NCBI GenBank assembly: GCA_910587895.1
Contig: CAJUOE010000055.1
Location: 1 to 5,295, forward strand
DNA: 5,295 nt
Direction: 5' to 3'
Source: an uncultured Lachnospiraceae bacterium
Lineage (GTDB): Bacteria > Bacillota > Clostridia > Lachnospirales > Lachnospiraceae
The first letter of the stretch is position 1, and each line of letters starts with the position of its first letter. This document shows, piece after piece, positions 1 to 4,118 of the stretch. Under the pieces are notes generated by a model. That model was not told the DNA's origin and made no database searches. It saw only the letters and a program-made list of their open reading frames with translations. Position numbers and translations under genes: made by a program.

Positions 1-35
1 CATTGCCAGACCTCTATTCCCTTCCACTGTTTCAC
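1..35 (-). CDS. Probable 5' end of the next operon gene, unidentified (partial)
   Basis: On the minus strand, just after the trpC stop, an AAGGAG box (50..45) is followed after 9 nt by GTG (35..33). This opens a frame with no stop to the window edge, giving V/M-K-Q-W-K-G-I-E-V-W-Q. An ATG at 3..1 in another frame, with AGAGG 7 nt upstream, is an alternative start. Position and strand suggest a further gene co-transcribed with trpC (trpF, trpD, trpB or trpA would be expected). The eleven visible residues do not resemble the usual N-terminus of any of these, so no product is named. The ribosome binding site is good but the coding evidence is very short. Confidence 0.35.
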   Translation of the reverse strand, partial: MKQWKGIEVWQ

Positions 36-69
36 CTCTCGATTCTCCTTCGCCGCTGCACTTCTTTCC

Positions 70-852
70 CTACAGGGATTTCCAGCGCCGCGCCAGATGC
101 CTGGGATTATCCGCCTCCATGAATGCCCTTCCAATGAGAAATGCATCCACCCCGCATTGCTTGAGGAACATGACGTCCTCATCCCGGACAATCCCGCTCT
201 CCGCCACAAAAACTTTATCTTTGGGCACCATCGCCGACAAGCGTTTCGTCGTCTCTAAATGAATCGTAAAATCCCGCAGGTCGCGGTTGTTGACGCCGAT
301 AATCTTCGCATCCAGTTTCAACGCCCGCTCCATCTCCCGTTCATCATGAGTCTCAACCAGCGCATCCATTTCAAGTTCCTTTGTGAGCTGGTAGAAATCC
401 CGCATCTGCGCATCATCCAAAATCGCCGCTATCAGAAGAACCGCATCTGCGCCGATCGCCCTGGCCTCATAAAACTGGTATTCGTCAATCATAAAATCCT
501 TGCGGATAATGGGCAAAGGAGACAGGGAACGGATTTCTTTCAGATCATTTACATTTCCCTTAAAATAATCCTCCTCCGTCAGGCAGGAAATTGCATCCAC
601 GGAATCATTGTATTCTGCCATCCGCTCTGTCAAGCTGATGCTGCTTACAATCTTCCCAAGGCTGGGAGAGGCTTTCTTAAACTCTCCGATTATGGAAATT
701 CCGGGGCTCGCCAACGCCTGGTAAAAAGAGGGAGAATTTCTCTTTTCGCGAACCATTTCCTCCGCCAGCCCGCGCATTTCATTTGCGCCGATATTTGCCT
801 TATGCAAGGACAGGCGTCTTAGTTTGCTCTCTACAATTTTATCTAATATCAT
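70..852 (-). CDS. trpC: Indole-3-glycerol phosphate synthase TrpC
   Basis: Cytoplasmic TIM-barrel enzyme that closes and decarboxylates CdRP (1-(o-carboxyphenylamino)-1-deoxyribulose 5-phosphate) to indole-3-glycerol phosphate. The 260 residues match the monofunctional family length. The characteristic active-site positions are all visible: EFKKASPS (E57, K59), RKDF with the catalytic lysine K118, ALVETH (E167), GVNNRDL (N188), ESGI (E218), and the phosphate-binding end LIGRAF near 239-244. There is no fused PRAI (TrpF) domain. Start: ATG at 852..850, with AAAGGGG ending 6 nt upstream. It lies 50 nt downstream of trpG on the same strand, so it is part of the T-box-controlled operon. Oddity: trpD, usually found between trpG and trpC, is absent here, and the trpC ribosome binding site lies inside a 38-bp tandem duplication. 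The protein looks intact and functional. Confidence 0.97.
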   Translation of the reverse strand: MILDKIVESKLRRLSLHKANIGANEMRGLAEEMVREKRNSPSFYQALASPGISIIGEFKKASPSLGKIVSSISLTERMAEYNDSVDAISCLTEEDYFKGNVNDLKEIRSLSPLPIIRKDFMIDEYQFYEARAIGADAVLLIAAILDDAQMRDFYQLTKELEMDALVETHDEREMERALKLDAKIIGVNNRDLRDFTIHLETTKRLSAMVPKDKVFVAESGIVRDEDVMFLKQCGVDAFLIGRAFMEADNPRHLARRWKSL

Positions 853-926
853 CTCTAACCCCTTTCAGATCACAATGTTTACAAAATTATCTCTGGCTCC
901 TTTCAAATCACACCGTTTACAAAATT
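851..926. repeat. Imperfect 38-bp tandem duplication at the trpG-trpC junction
   Basis: Two head-to-tail units, 851-888 and 889-926, match at 32 of 38 positions by hand alignment; the next three bases (927-929, atc) restart the unit. Read on the minus strand, the upstream unit holds the last codons of trpG (N-F-V-N-G-V-I-stop) and an AAAGGAG box. The downstream unit repeats this as N-F-V-N-I-V-I-stop followed by AAAGGGG, which now serves as the trpC ribosome binding site. The second unit is not translated as part of trpG. It is best read as an old duplication of the trpG tail plus intergenic signal that has since diverged. Confidence 0.85.
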
Positions 927-1472
927 ATCAATGATGCGCTTTCCATGTTCCGTGTAGATGGATTCCGGATGAAACTGTAAGCCCACCACCGGATATTCCC
1001 GATGGCGCATGGCCATAATCTCGCCATCCTCCGTCCGCGCCAGCACTCTGAGGCAAGCCGGTAAATCATCCTCCTGTACGGCAAGTGAATGGTAACGTGC
1101 AACCTTGATCGGGGAATCAATTCCGGCAAAAACACTCTCCTTATTGTGGACAATTACAGACTGTTTCCCATGGAACAGTTCTTTTGCATAAGATACCGTT
1201 CCGCCCAACGCCTCGCCGATGCACTGATGCCCGAGACAGATGCCAAGGATTGGCGTCTCTGCCAGAAATTTTTTCACTACCTCCATGCAGATTCCCGCCT
1301 GTTTCGGATTCTTCGGCCCCGGCGAAAGCACAACCCGCTCGGGATTTAACGCTTTTATCTCTTCCACCGTGATCTTATCGTTACGGACAACTTTGATATC
1401 TTCCGTAAAAATTCCCAGATACTGATACAGGTTGTAAGTAAAGGAATCGTAATTATCAATTAAAAGTATCAT
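903..1472 (-). CDS. trpG: Anthranilate synthase component II, glutamine amidotransferase TrpG
   Basis: Class I (triad) glutamine amidotransferase of 189 residues. It hydrolyses glutamine and feeds ammonia to TrpE for anthranilate synthesis. Visible motifs: LLIDNYDSFTYNL at the N-terminus, LSPGP (49-53, oxyanion region), the nucleophile loop GICLGHQ with C79, HGK (101-103), YHSL (127-130) and QFHPES with H168 and E170 completing the Cys-His-Glu triad. Start: ATG at 1472..1470 is preferred because GGAGG (1483..1479) sits 6 nt upstream and the family begins exactly at this MILLIDNYDSF. The in-frame GTG at 1496 would place the ribosome binding site inside the gene. It is 43 nt downstream of trpE, and there is no fused TrpD domain. 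A PabA role (shared amphibolic subunit) is possible for the family, but the adjacency to trpE favours trpG. Confidence 0.96.
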   Translation of the reverse strand: MILLIDNYDSFTYNLYQYLGIFTEDIKVVRNDKITVEEIKALNPERVVLSPGPKNPKQAGICMEVVKKFLAETPILGICLGHQCIGEALGGTVSYAKELFHGKQSVIVHNKESVFAGIDSPIKVARYHSLAVQEDDLPACLRVLARTEDGEIMAMRHREYPVVGLQFHPESIYTEHGKRIIDNFVNGVI

Positions 1473-1478
1473 CTTTTT

Positions 1479-1483
1479 CCTCC
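1479..1483 (-). promoter_or_regulatory. Ribosome binding site fixing the trpG start
   Basis: GGAGG on the minus strand lies 6 nt before the ATG at 1472..1470. It falls inside the longer possible frame that begins with GTG at 1496, so it argues for the shorter, family-consistent TrpG N-terminus. Confidence 0.85.
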
Positions 1484-1515
1484 TTCCGGCTACCACTTTT
1501 CCATATGCATCCTTC

Positions 1516-2928
1516 TTACAGGTTTTCCTTTTCTACCAGCGTCTTTGCCAGCGCCATTACTTTATTGCAGCACTCCTGATATTCCATTTCCGGCCGGGAA
1601 TCAGCGACTATCCCCGCGCCCGCCTGCAAATAAACGCGACTGCCTTTCTTCACCATTGTGCGGATCGTAATGCACAAATCCATGTCTCCGCCAAAATCCA
1701 GATATCCGGTCGCGCCGCCATACAATCCCCTGCGGTTTTCTTCCAGTTCCTCTATGATTTCCATGGCACGGATTTTGGGGGCGCCGCTTAAGGTTCCCGC
1801 CGGCAGAAAGGACGCCGCCAGATCCAATGGATGAAACGTGCCTTTCCTGCGCCCCTCCACCATGGATACAATATGCATGACGTGCGAATAATTCTGAACC
1901 TCCATGAACTGCGTCACCTTCACCGTTCCAAATTCCGCAATCCTTCCCATATCATTTCTTGCCAAATCTACCAGCATCACATGCTCTGCGCGCTCCTTCT
2001 CATCACCCAGCAAATCCTGTTTCAAAGCCTCATCCTCTGCTGCATCTTTTCCACGTTTTCTGGTTCCCGCTATGGGACAGGTAAACACCTTCCCTCCCTG
2101 CTGCTTTACAAGCATTTCCGGTGAACTGCCAATTACCTCGAAGTCGCCGAAATTAAAATAATAAAGATACGGAGACGGGTTCAGTTCCCTCAATTCCTGA
2201 TACAGTGCAAATCCCTCCTGCCGGGTTTCGATCGTCCATCTCTGGGAAAGCACGGTCTGGAAAATATGACCCTCCCGGATGTACTCTTTGATTTTTTCTA
2301 CCTTCCGCCCATATTCCTCTAAGGAATCTGACTTTTTGACAATTTTTCCGTCATGGACAAATGCCTGCTCCTGCGCCGCCCCGTTTGGTTTTTCCCTTGC
2401 TGTTTCGATAAGCTCCCTCGCCTTTTGCTTGGCGCGCATCCTTCCCTCTTCGTTGTCTTGCTCCAACACAATCGCCGTCAATGTTTCCGCCACATGATCC
2501 ACCACGATAAATTGCGTCATGAGCATCATCTGGATAGTCTCAATCCCGATTTCGTCCGGGTTTTCCTCCGGAATCTTTTCGGTATAACGCACAAAATCAT
2601 ATCCGAGGTTCCCGACCAACCCGCCGCTGAAATTCAAGCCATCTGCGTCTTTTCGAACCTCAAATTCATCGTAATATTCCTTTAAGCGCATCAGGGGATT
2701 CCCCTCTCTCACCTCTTCCCCTTCCTTACGCTGAATGACCAGTGCATTTCCCCTGGAAGTAATGATTTCTTCCGGCTCCGCGCCAAAAAGCGTATAGCGG
2801 TCATAGTTTTTATCATAACTTTCCAACAGAAATCCTTTCTTTTTCCCCACAAGATTTTCATACATTTCAATTGGCGTTTCATTTACAATGCTGACGGTTC
2901 GTTTATAAACTCTTACGATTCGTTTCAT
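1516..2928 (-). CDS. trpE: Anthranilate synthase component I TrpE
   Basis: Chorismate-utilising subunit of anthranilate synthase, 470 residues, a normal length. It makes anthranilate and pyruvate from chorismate with ammonia supplied by TrpG, and is the committed step to tryptophan. The N-terminal domain (about 1-180) carries FLLES (33-37), and NPSPYLYYF lies at 250-258; in characterised TrpE proteins these regions form the tryptophan feedback pocket, so allosteric inhibition is inferred. The C-terminal chorismate-binding domain shows PIAGTRKRG (285-293), EHVMLVDLARNDMGR (315-329), AGTLSGAPKIRAMEII (377-392), GYLDFGGDMDLCITIRT (408-424) and QAGAGIVADSRPEMEY (435-450). ATG start, with AAGGAG 7 nt upstream (2941..2936). 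It is the first gene after the T-box terminator. PabB or MenF/EntC-type enzymes share the fold, but LLES, the T-box and the trp neighbours fix the assignment. Confidence 0.97.
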   Translation of the reverse strand: MKRIVRVYKRTVSIVNETPIEMYENLVGKKKGFLLESYDKNYDRYTLFGAEPEEIITSRGNALVIQRKEGEEVREGNPLMRLKEYYDEFEVRKDADGLNFSGGLVGNLGYDFVRYTEKIPEENPDEIGIETIQMMLMTQFIVVDHVAETLTAIVLEQDNEEGRMRAKQKARELIETAREKPNGAAQEQAFVHDGKIVKKSDSLEEYGRKVEKIKEYIREGHIFQTVLSQRWTIETRQEGFALYQELRELNPSPYLYYFNFGDFEVIGSSPEMLVKQQGGKVFTCPIAGTRKRGKDAAEDEALKQDLLGDEKERAEHVMLVDLARNDMGRIAEFGTVKVTQFMEVQNYSHVMHIVSMVEGRRKGTFHPLDLAASFLPAGTLSGAPKIRAMEIIEELEENRRGLYGGATGYLDFGGDMDLCITIRTMVKKGSRVYLQAGAGIVADSRPEMEYQECCNKVMALAKTLVEKENL

Positions 2929-2952
2929 ATTCCGTCTCCTTTCCTATAAGAT

Positions 2953-2993
2953 AAAAAGTCCCCGGCAAGCGTTTTTCAACGCCTGCCAGGGAC
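2953..2993 (-). terminator. Rho-independent terminator of the trp T-box leader
   Basis: On the minus strand, bases 2993..2978 pair with 2973..2958 in a 16-bp stem with two G-U pairs, closed by a GAAA tetraloop (2977..2974) and followed by five T (2957..2953). The 5' arm shares 2993..2988 with the T-box antiterminator, so the two structures exclude each other. It ends 24 nt before the trpE start codon and is the expected off switch when tRNA-Trp is charged. Confidence 0.95.
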
Positions 2994-3017
2994 GATTCGT
3001 GGTCGTGGTGCCACCCT
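2988..3017 (-). promoter_or_regulatory. T-box antiterminator
   Basis: AGGG (3017..3014) pairs with CCCT (2991..2988). ACGA (3006..3003) pairs with TCGT (2995..2992). The intervening TGGCACC (3013..3007) is the 7-nt bulge that binds the tRNA acceptor end. The layout is the standard two-helix antiterminator, and its 3' strand is part of the terminator stem. Confidence 0.92.
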
Positions 3018-3069
3018 GTTTCATTATAGATTTTGCACGACTGGAAATACTTTTTACTTCCTGTGATAC

Positions 3070-3104
3070 AAAAAGGCGGATATTCCAAATCAGAAATATC
3101 CGCC
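3070..3104 (-). promoter_or_regulatory. Strong leader hairpin with T tract (T-box stem III or second terminator)
   Basis: GGCGGATATT (3104..3095) pairs perfectly with AATATCCGCC (3084..3075) around a 10-nt loop and is followed at once by five T (3074..3070). By position, between the stem II pseudoknot and the antiterminator, it is most simply stem III of the T-box. Its shape is nevertheless that of an intrinsic terminator. A second hairpin lies just downstream (GGAAGTA 3062..3056 with TATTTCC 3049..3043), so this linker is longer and more structured than in many T-box leaders. Confidence 0.6.
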
Positions 3105-3317
3105 ACTAATTCTATAATCTCAATCCGATACACATGATATCTTACCCCTGTAACGTGAGGACACGGCATCCGCTACTATTATTTCGCTTTGCATCTAACA
3201 AATCCATTCCCATAAAACTTTCCTGTTATCTTCCACCAGCCGATAACTCTCTGTGAGGAACCTTTCTATGGTACTACTTTTGCTCATTGATTTTATTTCT
3301 ATTTTTTAATTATATGC

Positions 3318-3346
3318 AGTTTAGCACAGTGATGTGATCATGTCAA
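3318..3346 (-). promoter_or_regulatory. Sigma-A promoter of the trp operon
   Basis: On the minus strand there is a consensus -35 TTGACA (3346..3341), a 17-nt spacer, and -10 TAAACT (3323..3318) preceded by TGC, an extended -10. A run of seven A (3356..3350) just upstream resembles an UP element. The predicted start of transcription is near 3311, giving a leader that begins shortly before T-box stem I. No operator-like palindrome is obvious; control is expected mainly through the T-box. Confidence 0.88.
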
Positions 3347-3372
3347 GTATTTTTTTGAAATCGATAGTGGAG

Positions 3373-3395
3373 CATGGTAACAGTCATGGTAACAG
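3373..3395. repeat. CATGGTAACAG direct repeat near the IS110 left end
   Basis: CATGGTAACAG occurs at 3373-3383 and again at 3385-3395, a 12-bp period. Ten of the eleven bases (ATGGTAACAG) recur at 3464-3473, inside a small hairpin upstream of the transposase. The clustering at the presumed element end suggests a recombination-related sequence rather than a chance repeat. Confidence 0.7.
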
Positions 3396-3401
3396 ACAAT
3401 A

Positions 3402-3504
3402 TGTAATGACCCCACATTTGTAATCTCGTGGATTTACCTGTATACTTGAGATTGCAAAAATCAATGGTAACAGGGGTTACCGCATACAAAAGGAGGTCAT
3501 TACA
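3402..3504 (+). ncRNA. Candidate bridge RNA / structured left end of IS110 element
   Basis: Three nested helices can be drawn by hand. P1 is TGTAATGACC (3402-3411) with GGTCATTACA (3495-3504), 10 perfect pairs. P2 is 3417-3427 with 3448-3458, 11 pairs including one G-U, carrying a 20-nt loop (3428-3447). P3 is GGTAAC (3466-3471) with GTTACC (3476-3481) and an AGGG loop. IS110-group elements are known to encode a bridge RNA in the non-coding left end upstream of the transposase, with two loops that pair to target and donor DNA; place and size fit, and the P3 arm repeats a sequence from the element end. The RNA role is inferred. The alternative is a translational control structure, because P1 covers part of the transposase ribosome binding site. 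Confidence 0.42.
3418..3446 (+). promoter_or_regulatory. Possible plus-strand promoter for the IS110 transposase
   Basis: TTGTAA (3418-3423; 4 of 6 to the -35 consensus), a 17-nt spacer, and TATACT (3441-3446; 5 of 6 to the -10 consensus). The predicted start near 3453 would give an mRNA with AGGAGG (3491-3496) 9 nt before the transposase ATG. It overlaps helix P2 of the candidate bridge RNA, so the two readings compete. IS110 elements often assemble a promoter only at the circular junction. Confidence 0.3.
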
Positions 3505-3505
3505 A

Positions 3506-3913
3506 ATGAATTATAACACAATTTTCGTAGGAATGGACGTTCACAAGGAAAAATTTTCTCTTTGCTGTTATTCGATTGAGAGAGATAAGTTTTCTCATCC
3601 GCATACAACGACCGCTGATTATAAGCACATACTCGCCTATATCGCTTCCCTGCGGGAGGTATTTGGCGAAGATACGCTATTTCTGTGAGGTTATGAAACT
3701 GGCTGCCTTGGGTTTGCTTTATATCATCAGCTGACGGAACATAATGTAAACTGCGTTATCCTCGCACCAACTACCATGCTCGTAGTCAAGGGAAGGAAAA
3801 AGACCAAAACGGATAAGCGAGATGCGCGCAGCATTACAAAATGCATGGCGTACCATGACTACAGCCCCGTCAACATCCCAACACAGCAGGATGAACAGGT
3901 CAAAGAGTATATC
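3506..3913 (+). pseudogene. IS110-family transposase, N-terminal DEDD part with in-frame TGA, truncated
   Basis: Start ATG at 3506 with AGGAGG 9 nt upstream. The first 60 codons read FVGMDVHKEKFSLCCY and onward, the IS110 RuvC-like DEDD domain. Codon 61 is TGA (3686-3688). The same frame then continues with convincing family sequence: GYETGCLGFALYHQL, a VKGRKKTKTDKRDAR segment, and DEQVKEYI at codons 129-136. The four acidic residues are all present as D11, E64, D103 and D106. The stop sits where relatives, from memory, read F-L-C-G-Y-E, so a Cys codon TGY changed to TGA is likely. The C-terminal Transposase_20 domain with its catalytic serine is absent. It diverges from the trp operon. Dead gene. 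Confidence 0.9.
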
Positions 3914-4118
3914 CTGGTAAACACTTCTTTTGCCGTTATGCTTTTATAATTCTGACTATTTGTGTCGGGCTGTATTTCGGCACAGACTGTACAAGAAAAT
4001 GCACATGGTCCTTATCTGTTCCAATCTCCAAAAACCTGATTTCATACCTCTTAGAAATTTCTTCGCATGTTTCTTTAATGACTTTATCCACTTTTTCATC
4101 TATAACTACTCGTCCACC
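3914..4118 (-). pseudogene. IS200/IS605-type TnpA fragment, frameshifted, both ends missing
   Basis: Minus-strand translation from 4118 gives GGRVVIDEKVDKVIKE, then EIGTDKDHVHFLVQSVPKYS and PTQIVRIIK. This is the core of a Y1 HUH transposase, with the HUH motif His-Val-His at 4007..3999. After IIK the frame breaks: a run of four A (3945..3942) where five would be needed to read IIKSITAKEVFTR, so a 1-nt deletion is inferred. ITAKEVFTR then runs to the junction with the IS110 remnant. The N-terminal strand, the C-terminal part with the catalytic tyrosine and the element ends are all lost. Identity is from motif recognition; the subgroup is not assigned. Confidence 0.85.

Larger units (their letters stand above)
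2953..3311 (-). promoter_or_regulatory. T-box riboswitch, tRNA-Trp specific, controlling trpEG-C
   Basis: Leader RNA that senses uncharged tRNA in cis. Stem I base: AGCAAA (3284..3279) with TTTGTT (3202..3197). Specifier loop: an AGTA motif (3278..3275) faces G-A-A-UGG-A, putting the Trp codon at 3206..3204; CCATA (3271..3267) pairs with TATGG (3214..3210) above it, and the distal arm closes with GTTATC/GATAAC. Stem IIA/B pseudoknot: CGTG/CACG (3165..3162, 3157..3154) with loop TCCT facing AGGG (3149..3146) and an F-box-like ACGTTA. The T-box proper is AGGGTGGCACCACG (3017..3004). UGGC (3013..3010) would pair with a GCCA acceptor end, i.e. discriminator G, which fits bacterial tRNA-Trp. Expected behaviour: high charged tRNA-Trp gives termination; uncharged tRNA stabilises the antiterminator and trpE is transcribed. 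Confidence 0.95.
3373..3913 (+). mobile_element. IS110-family element, left part only
   Basis: The element comprises a non-coding left end (from somewhere in about 3365-3400) and the 5' part of its transposase gene. Its right end and the second half of the transposase are missing: IS110-like sequence stops at codon 136 (3911-3913), where an IS200-type fragment begins. The exact left boundary cannot be fixed because IS110 elements generally lack long terminal inverted repeats and the right end is gone; the paired CATGGTAACAG repeats at 3373-3395 mark the likely zone. It is inserted about 25-40 bp upstream of the trp -35 box and points away from trp. Not mobile by itself. Confidence 0.75.

Noticed and set aside
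259..822. 187-codon plus-strand open frame opposite trpC
   Set aside because: Shadow of the trpC reading frame; the minus-strand product carries all TrpC active-site motifs.
1473..1496. Longer TrpG N-terminus from the GTG at 1496
   Set aside because: It would put the GGAGG ribosome binding site inside the gene and add eight residues absent from the family N-terminus.
2903..3169. 88-codon open frame on the minus strand upstream of trpE
   Set aside because: It runs through the T-box elements, the terminator and the trpE start, has no family resemblance, and the RNA structure explains the region fully. A Trp-rich leader peptide was also considered, but control is clearly by T-box.
3355..3383. 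Plus-strand promoter from TTGAAA at 3355
   Set aside because: The sequence 17 nt downstream (TAACAG) is a poor -10; the pair at 3418-3446 is better.
3373..3473. CRISPR-like repeat cluster
   Set aside because: Only three short copies of about 10 bp with unequal spacing, located at a transposon end; no array structure.
3428..3505. N-terminal extension of the IS110 transposase from the ATG at 3428
   Set aside because: The ATG at 3506 has an AGGAGG 9 nt upstream and begins the family N-terminus; the extension overlaps the structured left end.
3686..3688. TGA in IS110 as selenocysteine or programmed recoding
   Set aside because: The gene is also truncated, no SECIS-like hairpin was seen directly after the TGA, and a simple nonsense change at a Cys codon explains it.
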